NCBI RefSeq assembly: GCF_001598855.1
Contig: NZ_BCZS01000031.1
Span: 1 to 46,919, forward strand
DNA from: Pluralibacter gergoviae ATCC 33028 = NBRC 105706
Lineage (GTDB): Bacteria; Pseudomonadota; Gammaproteobacteria; Enterobacterales; Enterobacteriaceae
Length of the DNA stretch: 46,919 bases
Direction of reading: 5' to 3'
Under the pieces are notes generated by a model. It did no database searches, was not told the origin of the DNA, and was given only the letters and a program-made list of their open reading frames with translations. Both the position numbers and the translations under genes were made by a program. Each line of letters opens with the position of its first letter. The stretch's first letter is position 1. Below are positions 1-7,797 of the stretch, in pieces.

Positions 1-130
1 TGAATCCGTTTTATCTCTGTTGATCATGGTTTAATTCTTTTGAGTTTTCTCTTGTCTGGCGCGGGTCTTAGGGCTTTTAGTGCTTTAAAGTTGTTTATCT
101 TGCTTGGTCGTGAAGGTTTTCTATTTACCA

Positions 131-179
131 ACATTGTGTACACTAATGTGTATATCTTCTCGCGGAGTGTACACATTGC
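131..179. promoter_or_regulatory. paired GTGTACAC palindromes at the integrase start
   Basis: Two perfect 8-bp palindromes GTGTACAC lie at 136-143 and 167-174, 31 bp apart, so about three helical turns. The flanks are related: ACATT precedes the first and CATTG follows the second, in opposite orientation. The second overlaps the likely integrase ribosome binding site and start codon. This spacing suggests a dimeric DNA-binding protein, such as Xis or an integrase autorepressor, or arm-type Int sites. The role is inferred; only the repeat is seen. Confidence 0.4.
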
Positions 180-1363
180 TCACGGACACCAAACTCAGAA
201 AAGCTCTTGGCAAAAAAAGAGACAAAATTGAAGTCATTTCAGACGCTCACGGCCTAAATGTCAGGCTCTCCACTTCCGGCAGTATAACATTCTTTTACCG
301 CTACAGATGGGGTGGGAAAGCCGCTCAGCTGACGATTGGCGATTATCCAACCGTATCGCTATCTCACGCAAGGGAACGGCGGCAACAGTTCAGGGCGTGG
401 CTTGCCGATGGCTTTGACCCTCGGCGGCGGGTGGTGCTGGAGAAACAGAAGAAAATTGAAGCTCTGACAGTTAATGAGGCGTTTGATTATTGGGAAAAGC
501 ATTACTGCATCCCTGAAGGACTGGTGAAGATCAAGGTTAACCGCCGTGACTTAAAAAACCACATAGCGCCGGTACTGGGAAATATGGTTGTTGACCAGAC
601 CACTAAGGCCCACTGGCTCAGCCTTTTTGACGGGATGGGGCGCCGGGTGGTTACCGGTCAGATGCTGGGTCTGATGCAGCGCGCATTCCGTTTTTGCTCG
701 AACCGCGGGGTAATCAGCGTCAACCCTATCGAAAGCTTACGGCGATCTGACGTCGGCATCACCGCGGCCGTAAAGGATCGCAGACTGAGTGACGAGGAAA
801 TTAAAACCGTCTGGAACGCGCTGCCTGAGATGAAGTCACGCCAGCAGCTGATCATGAAGTTCCTCATTCTGACCGGATGCCGGAGCACGGAAATAAGGAC
901 CGCGAAGTGGGAGTGGTTCGACTTTCACGAACGGACCTGGACCATACCCGCCAGTGAGTACAAAACCGGGAAATCAGTGCGAAGGGCGCTGCCGGGATCC
1001 GTCGTTGATATGATGCTGGCGTTGAAGCAGGAGTCAGTATCGAAGCACGTTGTTACTCTGTCGCGCTATAAAGGCCCTGAAGATGACCGGCCGCCGCAGC
1101 AGCCAAATGTTGCATTGTTCTCCGCGCAGATAATCGCGAAAACTGGGATGAAAACTTGGTCACTCCATGACCTGCGGAGGACAGTAGCGACGCGCCTGTC
1201 GGAACTCGGCGCGCCGCCTCATGTCGTTGAGAAGCTCCTGGGGCACCATATGTCCGGAGTCATGGCTCGTTATAACCTGCATGACTACATGGACGATCAG
1301 CATCACTGGCTGGCGGTGTGGCAGAGCCATCTTGAAAAGCTGATTGGTCACCCTCTGGCTTGA
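176..1363 (+). CDS. int: Tyrosine-family phage integrase
   Basis: Site-specific recombinase for prophage integration and excision. The N-terminal arm-binding region (residues 1-90, LTDTKLRKAL and an FFYRYRW core) is of the DUF4102/P4-integrase type. The catalytic domain has R236 (TGCRSTEIR), H331-x-x-R334 (LHDLRR), H357 (LLGHH) and nucleophile Y366 (ARYNLHDY), so it looks active. About 395 residues is normal for the family. I chose the TTG start at 176 because GCGGAG (162-167) precedes it and relatives begin with LTD; TTG 104 and ATG 146 are in frame but lack good ribosome binding sites. Its 3' end overlaps the convergent xis-like gene by 104 bp. Position at one end of the phage genome fits an int/att end, but I cannot identify the att core. 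Confidence 0.93.
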   Translation: MLTDTKLRKALGKKRDKIEVISDAHGLNVRLSTSGSITFFYRYRWGGKAAQLTIGDYPTVSLSHARERRQQFRAWLADGFDPRRRVVLEKQKKIEALTVNEAFDYWEKHYCIPEGLVKIKVNRRDLKNHIAPVLGNMVVDQTTKAHWLSLFDGMGRRVVTGQMLGLMQRAFRFCSNRGVISVNPIESLRRSDVGITAAVKDRRLSDEEIKTVWNALPEMKSRQQLIMKFLILTGCRSTEIRTAKWEWFDFHERTWTIPASEYKTGKSVRRALPGSVVDMMLALKQESVSKHVVTLSRYKGPEDDRPPQQPNVALFSAQIIAKTGMKTWSLHDLRRTVATRLSELGAPPHVVEKLLGHHMSGVMARYNLHDYMDDQHHWLAVWQSHLEKLIGHPLA

Positions 1364-1574
1364 TGCCGACTTTGTCCTCCCACTCGATGAGGTCTGAAAA
1401 TCTCCAGCGCTTCGGGCATCCATTAATTTTAGGCTTCGGGAACGGCTGTGAAAAATAGGCCGGCATCCGCGATGGGGTACTCCAGAAGTAAAGCGTGCTG
1501 CGGGAGATTTTGTAGCGCGCCAGGACGTCGCTGGTTACTAAAATTTCAGGCGTCACGTTCGTTGCTTGATTCAT
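1260..1574 (-). CDS. AlpA/MerR-like excisionase (putative Xis)
   Basis: Small 104-residue DNA-binding protein. Residues 13-65 read as a winged helix-turn-helix of the AlpA/excisionase kind: VTSDVLARYKISRSTLYFW, then FPKPK and RWRFSDLIEWE. Its place beside and convergent to int, as first leftward gene next to att, makes excisionase the best guess. The Pro/Ser/Asp-rich tail after residue 75 is encoded opposite the integrase 3' end, so only the first 75 residues may be constrained. GAGAGG sits 7 bases before the ATG. It lies downstream of recT and would be read from PL after antitermination. Confidence 0.7.
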   Translation of the reverse strand: MNQATNVTPEILVTSDVLARYKISRSTLYFWSTPSRMPAYFSQPFPKPKINGCPKRWRFSDLIEWEDKVGIKPEGDQSAFQDGSATPPASDADRPCSHAGYNEP

Positions 1575-1618
1575 AATAAGCCTCTCAATATTAGGGGAGG
1601 GCTTCCCCTCCCTTTATC

Positions 1619-2728
1619 TCAACCTACGTACTCGGGTTTCATGTCGTCCAGAGTGATACGGAACTGGCCATACAGGTCGTCGCCCAGATGGCGCTTAGCC
1701 GCGGTGAGCGTCTGTTCTACTGCCGCAAACCGCTCAGAGGAATCCGGCTCGTCCGGCTGCGGCAGGCTATTGATGGCCGCCTCGACTTTGTTCTGCGCAT
1801 CGACCTGGTAATAACGCTTCACCGCCTTGTTTTTCAGCTCGGTGAACAGCGCAGTGCCCAGCAGCGCCTTTTGCGACTCGATGTCAGCGCGGATCGCTTT
1901 CGCCTGGTCTACAGTACCGGCGGTGTTGATACGGTCGCGCAGCTCGTCAGCCACGATATCGATGTTCGCCGCTGAGTCCTGCGCGCTGCTGGTGGTGCTC
2001 ACCTCGCTGGTGATTTCCGCGACGCTCATGCGCTGGGCGGGCGCAGGGTTAATTTCTCGCTCCTCGCGCTGGTCAACCTCGTCGGGGCTGTAAACGCCGA
2101 GAATAACTTCGGGGCAGTACAGGCGCGCCCAGTACTTGACGGCCAGATACGCGATCTGCTGCTTGGGATTCGATACCCACAGCGGCGAGTTGCGGGTGAC
2201 AACGCCTGACAGGTAGATCGGCTCGCCCCAGGTGATCTCTGACTCACCGCGCAGGATGGCGCCCACCTCCACGTACAGCCCAACCTCGTCTTCATCGGAC
2301 CAGCCGCGGACGCGCTCCGTGACGCTGTACTTGCCGTTCTTCCCGTTCTTCTCCCGGGTAATTTCCTGCGTGCGGGTGCAGCGCTCCCAGTCGCCACCAT
2401 AGCGGTAGTGAAAACGCCCCTTGATGGTGCTGGAGCTGGCGATAACCGCGTTCACCAGCTGCGCCTCATAGCCCAGCACTCCGTTAACCAGGTGCGTTTT
2501 CTGCGCCACAGCGTAGGGATTCATGCCCCACTGCATAGCCTGCATAACGATGGCCATGCAGTCAGCTGGTTTGCCGGCCAGGTGCGCGGGCACCGTTACA
2601 GCCGATTGAGCCATCAGTCCGGCGAACGCCTGCAGCTGGCCCAGCGCCTGGACGTTGAAAATAGAGTTGCTGGCGGAAATGGTGGCCGGCGCCTGCTGTT
2701 CCTGAGTGATGATATTGGTGTTTTCCAT
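1619..2728 (-). CDS. recT: RecT-family single-strand annealing protein
   Basis: 369-residue recombinase that anneals single-stranded DNA made by the neighbouring RecE-like exonuclease, supporting phage recombination and genome circularisation. RecT hallmarks include MAIVMQAMQWGMNPYAVAQKT (residues about 62-82 in part), the YEAQLVNAVI segment, and QQIAYLAVKYWARLYCPE. The C-terminal 130 residues are a variable Ala/Gln-rich tail. The start at 2728 (MENTNIIT) has GGGGGAGATC directly upstream; an in-frame start at 2779 overlaps recE and lacks support. Ten bases separate it from the recE stop, so the two are one operon. Confidence 0.93.
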   Translation of the reverse strand: MENTNIITQEQQAPATISASNSIFNVQALGQLQAFAGLMAQSAVTVPAHLAGKPADCMAIVMQAMQWGMNPYAVAQKTHLVNGVLGYEAQLVNAVIASSSTIKGRFHYRYGGDWERCTRTQEITREKNGKNGKYSVTERVRGWSDEDEVGLYVEVGAILRGESEITWGEPIYLSGVVTRNSPLWVSNPKQQIAYLAVKYWARLYCPEVILGVYSPDEVDQREEREINPAPAQRMSVAEITSEVSTTSSAQDSAANIDIVADELRDRINTAGTVDQAKAIRADIESQKALLGTALFTELKNKAVKRYYQVDAQNKVEAAINSLPQPDEPDSSERFAAVEQTLTAAKRHLGDDLYGQFRITLDDMKPEYVG

Positions 2729-2738
2729 GATCTCCCCC

Positions 2739-5630
2739 TTATGCCTGCACGCGCAGCGCTTCGAGACGGCGCACGTCAAAGTCGTTCAGTTCTTCTGCGT
2801 AGTCTTCAGTGATCGGCGCCGGCCAGTTCCCTGTATCGAACCCGTTCGCTATCGCGCGCATCGCCTTGCGGTACTCCAGCATGCCGAGTTCCAGCAGTTC
2901 GGCTGACGCCTCGATGATCGCGATCCAGTGGTAGTTCTCGTCTTTGTTAACAAAAATCCAGAAGAACTGGTCGAGGGCCGCCGTTTCGCAGTACATCGCT
3001 GCGCTCAGGTGGTAGTCGCGGTCGATGATTTCCCTGTGTAGTTTTGTGCGCAGGCCCTCCTGCTTCACGTTCCACATGCTGATGGTTTTCAGATCGGCGC
3101 CGATGCGCAGGCCGCCCATGTCGATTTCAAGGTCCGGCCGCACGCGAACTTCGAGCCCGGTCTCTTCGTCGAACCCGAAATAGCTCACCTCGACGGCGCG
3201 GCCCGGGTGCGCCAGTAGCTTGCCGGCGGTCGGGTGATCCAGCAGCGCCTTTTGGATAGCCAGTGCGGTAGTCAGCTGTTGGCGGGTGACCAGCACTTTT
3301 CCTTCCGGGTTATCGCGCCATGCGTCCAGCAGCTCGTCGGCGAACACCGCACCCGGATTGACTGACTTAACCGCCTGCATCAGATCCGATTTTGTGCCGG
3401 ATACTTTAAGCGGCTGTGCTTTCTGCGCCTCCTGGGCGACCAGGTCCGGATTAATCAGCGCCAACTGCTCCAGCAGCGCGTCACGGCTGCCGCTGGTTTT
3501 AACCTGGGCGGGCAGGGTGGCGTTGTACTCCTTGATGCACGCTTTCATCGCTGCGGCTGTCTGTTTCTGCCCCTCTTCGATGCGCTGGAATTCCGCCGGC
3601 AGCGCCATGTAGCTCTGGCCGGTTTCCTCGGCGGATGCTCCGAGCGGCACCTGGGCGGGCAGGGTGGCGTTGTACTCTTCCAGCAGAGCCTTGATGTCGT
3701 CGGCGCTCAGCAGTGGCGGCAGGCTGGCGTTGTGCTCGTCGATAAACTCGCGGATGGTCGCCGTGGTGGTGAATGCGCATTCCGGGATCTCAGGTTCGAC
3801 GCTGAACTCTTTATCGAGAGACTCAGGCTGCAGCGCCAGCGCATGCACCAGGTTACCCATGTCGAGCACCGCTGAGCGCTCTTTGACGATGGTCTTGGCG
3901 ACGTGGCGCGCGTTGAAATACATCAGACTGACCCGGGCATCTTTTACCTGCGTGCTGCTGATGCCGTTTGCGGCGTGGTATACCTCGTTCGGCACACCCT
4001 CATAGCGGCCGGGCTCGAAATATTCCGGCCAGGCTGGCGCAGCGTCTTCGACTGCCTCTTCTGGAGCAACACTGTCGGCTTCCGCAGCGGACTCTACCGG
4101 CGCAACTTCTTCCTGGACCGCTTTTGCCAGATTCGGCGCGGCAGCCGCCAGAATTTCCGAGCTGGTGCTTTCTGTCGTTACGGTATCTGCTTGCGGATCA
4201 GCTTCATCAACGCTTTCGCCTGCTGATACCGCATTATCATCTTCGCCTTTGGTGAGCTCAGTCTCTTCCATCTGCTCATTGCTGGTGCCCTCTGGTTGTT
4301 TTACTGGGGCCATCAGGCCATCAATGGAGAAAATGCCGTTGCCGACGTTGGCGATTTCCGGCTGCTTGGGTTTATTCAGGTCTTCATGAACCCATTTCGT
4401 ATCCGCCGGGTCACTGATACCCGGTACAAATTCACCGCGGCCAGCAGCCAGCTGGCGACTGATCTCATCGCGACTGATTATCTCAGCATTCTTCTCTCCC
4501 TCGTTTCCTGCGATGTTCTGAGCAACAGCCACTGTTTCAGCGCTGGGCGCATCATGTTTTGACTCGGTCAAATTGGCATTGATGTACGTCTGCAGGCTGA
4601 CCGGGAAATGATGGACGTTTTCAGCCGCGCTGCGGATAAGAGCGAAAATAGCCGCACGGGAGAAATCCAGGATGCCAGGCGTTTTGCGCAGGGCGGCTGA
4701 CCACTCCTTGAACGGGCTTTCTTTAGCTGAAATGATCTCCTTCGCACGGCGATGAATGGAGACCGGGATGTTGTAAATATCAAAATCCATCGGCAGGGTG
4801 GCCAGGGCGATTTCCTGATCTAGAGTGTCCAGAGTGTGCTCATAATCAGGGTTGCGGTCGGTCTTATTACCGCTACCGGCGTTTGCGCCTGCGTCAGTGC
4901 GCTGCACGGCAGAGATGCGATTTCCCGCCGCCCACTCTTTTACCAGGATGCCACGGTCGATATATTCAGTGGCCAGCCAGGTTTTGGTGAACTGCAGCAC
5001 CAGCGACAGCTCGTGGCGCTTATCCTGCGCGAACACCTTTTTGATGGCGTCGGTGTACTTCCACTGGTTCGCCAGGTCGAGCTTTTTCAGTTCATCGCAG
5101 TTCTCGGCAGCCAGGAGCAGGTTCTGGACATAGCTGTTGTCGGTGTCCATTTCGAGCGCTGCGATCTCGGCGTTTTCGGCGCGGGTGATCTGGTGGCGAA
5201 CTGCATCGGCGGTGAACTGCGCCAGCAACTGCTTGCGGAACGACAGTTGAGTAACGCCGTAGGTGGCGTTCTCGCCATCGTGCTTGCTTATTTCCAGACC
5301 GTTTTCAACGACTGTTCCATTGGTGGTCTCTGGCTGCACCTTTGGTTCTTCTTTCGCCTTCGGTAGCCAGGTGCGGCCGTCGTCCTGCAGCTCATAGCGA
5401 TCACACCAGGACAGATCGACTTCACCCTCTTCAGGGAGGTCATCAACGACAGGGAAGTCGGTACGGCACGGTTTGTTGTAGTCCTGGCCCCGGCCGGTTT
5501 CGATACCGGCGTCTTCCAGCGCAACGTCGAGCTGCAGGTTTGCGCGAGCCTCGCTTTTGGCTGTAAACCACACGACTGCATCCGGCTTGCCGGACTTCTG
5601 CGTCGCTCTCACTACGTAAAAAAATTCCAT
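2739..5630 (-). CDS. recE: RecE-like exodeoxyribonuclease VIII
   Basis: 963-residue homologue of Rac-prophage RecE (866 residues), a 5'-3' double-strand exonuclease. The N-terminus shares the FPVVDDLPEEGEVDLSW region with RecE as I remember it, and residues about 240-330 hold the NRISAVQRTDAGANAGSG and DIYNIPVSIHRRAKEII blocks. An acidic low-complexity linker spans about 440-550. The C-terminal nuclease domain starts near 560 (GRYEGVPNEVYHAANGIS), with RPDLEIDMGG and catalytic DLKT (D846). Unlike Rac RecE, the nuclease domain carries about 120 extra residues between LDMGNLVHAL and the RPD motif, with repeated EYNATLPAQV units. Start at 5630 follows GAGGG. It is the upstream partner of recT. 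Confidence 0.92.
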   Translation of the reverse strand: MEFFYVVRATQKSGKPDAVVWFTAKSEARANLQLDVALEDAGIETGRGQDYNKPCRTDFPVVDDLPEEGEVDLSWCDRYELQDDGRTWLPKAKEEPKVQPETTNGTVVENGLEISKHDGENATYGVTQLSFRKQLLAQFTADAVRHQITRAENAEIAALEMDTDNSYVQNLLLAAENCDELKKLDLANQWKYTDAIKKVFAQDKRHELSLVLQFTKTWLATEYIDRGILVKEWAAGNRISAVQRTDAGANAGSGNKTDRNPDYEHTLDTLDQEIALATLPMDFDIYNIPVSIHRRAKEIISAKESPFKEWSAALRKTPGILDFSRAAIFALIRSAAENVHHFPVSLQTYINANLTESKHDAPSAETVAVAQNIAGNEGEKNAEIISRDEISRQLAAGRGEFVPGISDPADTKWVHEDLNKPKQPEIANVGNGIFSIDGLMAPVKQPEGTSNEQMEETELTKGEDDNAVSAGESVDEADPQADTVTTESTSSEILAAAAPNLAKAVQEEVAPVESAAEADSVAPEEAVEDAAPAWPEYFEPGRYEGVPNEVYHAANGISSTQVKDARVSLMYFNARHVAKTIVKERSAVLDMGNLVHALALQPESLDKEFSVEPEIPECAFTTTATIREFIDEHNASLPPLLSADDIKALLEEYNATLPAQVPLGASAEETGQSYMALPAEFQRIEEGQKQTAAAMKACIKEYNATLPAQVKTSGSRDALLEQLALINPDLVAQEAQKAQPLKVSGTKSDLMQAVKSVNPGAVFADELLDAWRDNPEGKVLVTRQQLTTALAIQKALLDHPTAGKLLAHPGRAVEVSYFGFDEETGLEVRVRPDLEIDMGGLRIGADLKTISMWNVKQEGLRTKLHREIIDRDYHLSAAMYCETAALDQFFWIFVNKDENYHWIAIIEASAELLELGMLEYRKAMRAIANGFDTGNWPAPITEDYAEELNDFDVRRLEALRVQA

Positions 5631-5742
5631 ATGACCCTCGTTTTTGGGTGTTAGAATGCCCGGGCCATTGATAGCGCCCATTGGGTGTTCATTGGTTGGT
5701 GTAATTTCCGGTGTAACTTGGCGGTGGCACCGGACGTACAGG

Positions 5743-5761
5743 CCCGCTTCGGCGGGTTTTT
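5743..5761 (+). terminator. Rightward intrinsic terminator upstream of recE
   Basis: CCCGC-TTCG-GCGGG hairpin (5743-5756) followed by TTTTT (5757-5761) on the + strand. It points against the leftward PL operon, so it would stop antisense transcription rather than recE mRNA. The surrounding 5631-5764 gap has no recognisable gene. Confidence 0.6.
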
Positions 5762-5764
5762 ACG

Positions 5765-5923
5765 TTAGGCCTCGTTGGCCATCTGGTCGTATTGACCGCA
5801 CTGCTTAGAGCAGTAATTCCTTTCCACTGGCTGCAGCTGCGAACCCTGAATGATGAGGATGGTCATTTTCACTTCCTTGCCTTCCTCAATCGTCTCGCGG
5901 CAGTACGCGCATTTCTTAAGCAT
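5765..5923 (-). CDS. 52-residue putative zinc-binding protein
   Basis: Short protein with two Cys pairs, CAYC near the start and CSKQC near residues 40-44, spaced like a treble-clef or DksA-like zinc knuckle. The start at 5923 (MLKKCAYC) is chosen because AAGGGGATCC precedes it closely; a longer in-frame reading to 6148 would run through two overlapping small genes that have better starts. It overlaps the upstream 38-residue gene by 8 bases, so it is probably translationally coupled. Early left operon, function unknown; possibly a host takeover peptide. Confidence 0.7.
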   Translation of the reverse strand: MLKKCAYCRETIEEGKEVKMTILIIQGSQLQPVERNYCSKQCGQYDQMANEA

Positions 5924-6032
5924 TTGGATCCCCTTTCTGCGCCAGCAGATAGCAGAGCCGGCGAACAGCTGCGCCGCAGCGGCCAAGACGAATTGCCTGT
6001 TGGCGTGCCGGTTTACGTGCGAAATAAACCAT
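5916..6032 (-). CDS. 38-residue basic peptide
   Basis: Very short gene starting MVYFARKPARQQAIRLG and rich in Arg, Ala and Leu (net positive). The start has GTGAGG 7 bases upstream, a strong ribosome binding site lying inside the preceding gene. It overlaps that gene by 20 bases and the following zinc-knuckle gene by 8. I do not recognise a family. The coupled overlaps are the main evidence that it is translated. Early PL-operon position suggests an inhibitor of a host function. Confidence 0.55.
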   Translation of the reverse strand: MVYFARKPARQQAIRLGRCGAAVRRLCYLLAQKGDPNA

Positions 6033-6138
6033 GAATAATCCTCACTGCGAATTGATAAACCTGATATCCGAACCAGACCTCTAACGGCTCCAGGATGTCT
6101 ATCGCGATAGTCATGGAGCGCCATGCGTTTAAACTCAT
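6013..6138 (-). CDS. 41-residue amphipathic or membrane-associated peptide
   Basis: Begins MSLNAWRSMTIAIDILEPLE and ends AVRIIHGLFRT, with alternating hydrophobic stretches that could form one amphipathic helix. GGGGA lies just before the ATG, and an internal ATG follows 24 bases later in frame. It is the first of three overlapping micro-genes between the Cys-rich gene and recE. No family recognised. In other lambdoid phages the kil-type and host-nuclease-inhibitor genes lie here, but no sequence match is claimed. Confidence 0.5.
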   Translation of the reverse strand: MSLNAWRSMTIAIDILEPLEVWFGYQVYQFAVRIIHGLFRT

Positions 6139-6171
6139 AAATCCCCAATCAATAAGATGCAGGTTGATGGG

Positions 6172-6600
6172 TTAATCGGTATAAGCGATGTACTTAAACT
6201 TCCCATTTCCGAAGTGCTCGAAATGGCCGCCAAACGTTCCCTTAACTTCTTTTTCGACCTCCTTCCTGCTCAAGTACGATGGATAGACACCTTCCTTAAT
6301 CATTGAGCAGCCACTGTGCATCTTTGCCACCCAGTCGACTTTCGTGGGGTCCAAAACGCGGGGCTTGGTTTCAACAATTGAAAAAGTATCGCCAAGACTT
6401 ATCGCTGATATATCCCTCACGCAAAGCGGATCATCTGCAGCTCTCCACCCACACTCAGGGCACCACATATCAGCATCAGTGCATTTCGAGCATGGAGCGG
6501 ATAGGTGGCAGCTGCAGTTCTCAACTTCTTCAAGCTCAATAACTCCATGGCAGCCGTCTCGCTCGCATGACTCACCCTCGCAATAACCTAATTTCGTCAT
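6172..6600 (-). CDS. Cysteine-rich early protein, PL-proximal
   Basis: 142 residues. The first 60 carry ten cysteines (7, 12, 17, 29, 31, 37, 40, 47, 50, 60) plus His at 18 and 32, consistent with two or three zinc-binding knuckles. The second half is a small alpha/beta region (VDWVAKMHSGCSMIKEGVYP) without a known motif. It is the first gene downstream of PL, where lambda keeps N, but it lacks the Arg-rich motif of N proteins. GAGG lies about 9 bases before the ATG. Function unknown; a regulatory or anti-host role is inferred from position only. Confidence 0.75.
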   Translation of the reverse strand: MTKLGYCEGESCERDGCHGVIELEEVENCSCHLSAPCSKCTDADMWCPECGWRAADDPLCVRDISAISLGDTFSIVETKPRVLDPTKVDWVAKMHSGCSMIKEGVYPSYLSRKEVEKEVKGTFGGHFEHFGNGKFKYIAYTD

Positions 6601-6677
6601 AATCCAATCCTCTGCCGTTGTCGCCCGGCTGGCGGAACGTTAAAACCTGCTGCGCGTTGTGCGTTGTTGATGAGATG

Positions 6678-6715
6678 ATAATAGCTATTGCTATCGCGTA
6701 TAGCAATACGTATTG
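6678..6715 (-). promoter_or_regulatory. PL promoter and OL operator
   Basis: Leftward promoter: -35 TTGCTA (6701-6706, minus strand), 17-bp spacer, -10 TATTAT (6678-6683). An inverted repeat TATTGCTAT-CGCGT-ATAGCAATA (6686-6708) covers the spacer and -35, and a second palindrome CAATACGTATTG follows at 6704-6715. The same half-sites recur next to cro. This is the expected cI/Cro operator arrangement. The rest of the gene-free stretch 6601-6926 holds the PL leader, a further TGCTATTAA/TGATAGCA pair at 6733-6754, and two terminators; no gene is visible. Confidence 0.75.
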
Positions 6716-6849
6716 ATATTGATTGTGATGAATTGCTATTAACCACCTGATAGCAAAGTGAATTTATTTTTATCGCTCATGCTTATTCGGTCTAAAAATG
6801 AGCTATTTGTGTGCGCGAACGACTAATGGTGGTGTTGGTGGCGGGCAAC

Positions 6850-6869
6850 AAAAAACCGCCCGTAGGCGG
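6850..6869 (-). terminator. Leftward terminator of the cI operon (distal)
   Basis: On the minus strand, stem CCGCC-TACG-GGCGG (6856-6869) followed by six T (6850-6855). It ends leftward transcripts from the cI operon before they enter OL/PL. Confidence 0.75.
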
Positions 6870-6891
6870 CTGATTGGTTAGGTAGGGAAGC

Positions 6892-6914
6892 AAAAGCCCG
6901 GCGCTGTGGCCGGG
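6892..6914 (-). terminator. Leftward terminator directly after the rex-like pair
   Basis: Minus-strand stem CCCGGC/GCCGGG (6897-6914, 6-base loop) followed by TTTT (6892-6895). With the hairpin 30 bp further on it makes a tandem terminator for the cI operon. Confidence 0.6.
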
Positions 6915-6926
6915 TAGGAAAAAGGT

Positions 6927-7418
6927 TTAATTTTGAGGTTTTTTGTCGTTTTTCTGTGTGGCCAGTATTACCTTCAAGTCGTTTAGGTTAGATGTCACAT
7001 CTTTGAATCCGCTGTCAACTTTGTCTTCAATCCTGTCTATTCTTGATGTTATCTCTTGTTTTGATGAAGATATGTTCTGATTTAATTCACTCCTGAGAGA
7101 GTCGTTTTTGCTGGTAATGGCATTTGAAACACTCCACGTTGCAGACACGGATGCTCCGACAATGGTCACAAGAGCAACTGCAATTCCAAGCCAGAACTCG
7201 ATTCTGCCTATTGTCTTGGTACTCATACCTTCCTCTGGATTGTCATTAAGCTCGGAGTTATAGCTTTTATGAATTGTATGTAGCTCATTTGCTTTAGGCA
7301 AGTACTCTGCGGGCTGAAATACCACAGAGTCTCCAATCTGCTTCACAATAACTGGTGTGGATTGTGAATAAACGGAGGAATATCTGCCCAGGCTGTCAGA
7401 CGCATCACTGTTATTCAC
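6927..7418 (-). CDS. Single-pass membrane protein with coiled coil, rex-like position
   Basis: 163 residues. Residues 1-65 are polar; 72-95 (EFWLGIAVALVTIVGASVSA) form one membrane helix; about 103-155 (NDSLRSELNQNISSSKQEIT) form a coiled coil with heptads around DRIEDKVDSGF. It is the last gene of the cI operon, overlaps the zinc-ribbon gene by 8 bases, and is followed by two terminators, so it should be expressed in the lysogen. Lambda rexB occupies the same place. I recognise no family. Superinfection exclusion or a sensor/effector membrane role is inferred from context. Confidence 0.75.
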   Translation of the reverse strand: MNNSDASDSLGRYSSVYSQSTPVIVKQIGDSVVFQPAEYLPKANELHTIHKSYNSELNDNPEEGMSTKTIGRIEFWLGIAVALVTIVGASVSATWSVSNAITSKNDSLRSELNQNISSSKQEITSRIDRIEDKVDSGFKDVTSNLNDLKVILATQKNDKKPQN

Positions 7419-7755
7419 TGGCTGCCTCCGCGCTTTCTGAGTCCTCTTTTTTGGATAGTTTGTTCAATCTTTTTAGTACAATATGGTGATCAAAAAGATT
7501 GATGTAACCACATTCATTGCAAGACATGATTAGCACATTTAACCCACCAGATATCAAACCTGATGGCGGCTCGCTTGTTGTTCCCAAGGGGATCAGGGAG
7601 GTGACACCTCCATTCTTATCATCTACAACTTGCTTAACTCCCGCTGTGAGCGTCCATTTGGATGAATGGCAGAATGGGCACTCGTGCCTTTTGTCGCCAA
7701 ATGAGCCAAGGAAACGCACGAAATCATTGAATTCTATTATATTTTTTTCGCTCAT
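7411..7755 (-). CDS. Zinc-ribbon-like protein, rex-like position
   Basis: About 114 residues. Two Cys pairs, ECPFC (near residue 25) and SCNECGY (near 79), about 50 residues apart, fit a zinc ribbon around a beta-rich core (TLTAGVKQV, VTSLIPLG). The tail is acidic and Ala/Glu-rich. It sits between cI and the membrane-protein gene and is probably cotranscribed with cI from PRM, hence lysogen-expressed. Start chosen at 7755 (MSEKNIIEF) with GGAG 12 bases upstream; ATG 7773 and TTG 7794 are alternatives. Function unknown; in the rexA position, so exclusion or defence is plausible but unproven. Confidence 0.75.
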   Translation of the reverse strand: MSEKNIIEFNDFVRFLGSFGDKRHECPFCHSSKWTLTAGVKQVVDDKNGGVTSLIPLGTTSEPPSGLISGGLNVLIMSCNECGYINLFDHHIVLKRLNKLSKKEDSESAEAASE

Positions 7756-7797
7756 ATTGAGTTTTAGCTCCATATTAATGCTTTTTAGTGCCAATCC

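Noticed and set aside
1..100. attL core
   Set aside because: No repeat of this sequence was recognised at the right end, and the right prophage boundary lies outside the window.
40..231. 63-codon frame upstream of and overlapping int
   Set aside because: No ribosome binding site and out of frame with the integrase, which has full family motifs.
1590..1620. AGGGGA/TCCCCT inverted repeat between recT and xis as a terminator
   Set aside because: The stem is short and no T-run follows on the minus strand.
5765..6148. Single 127-residue protein
   Set aside because: Its first 75 residues coincide with two overlapping short genes that have better starts; only the last 52 residues are accepted in this frame.
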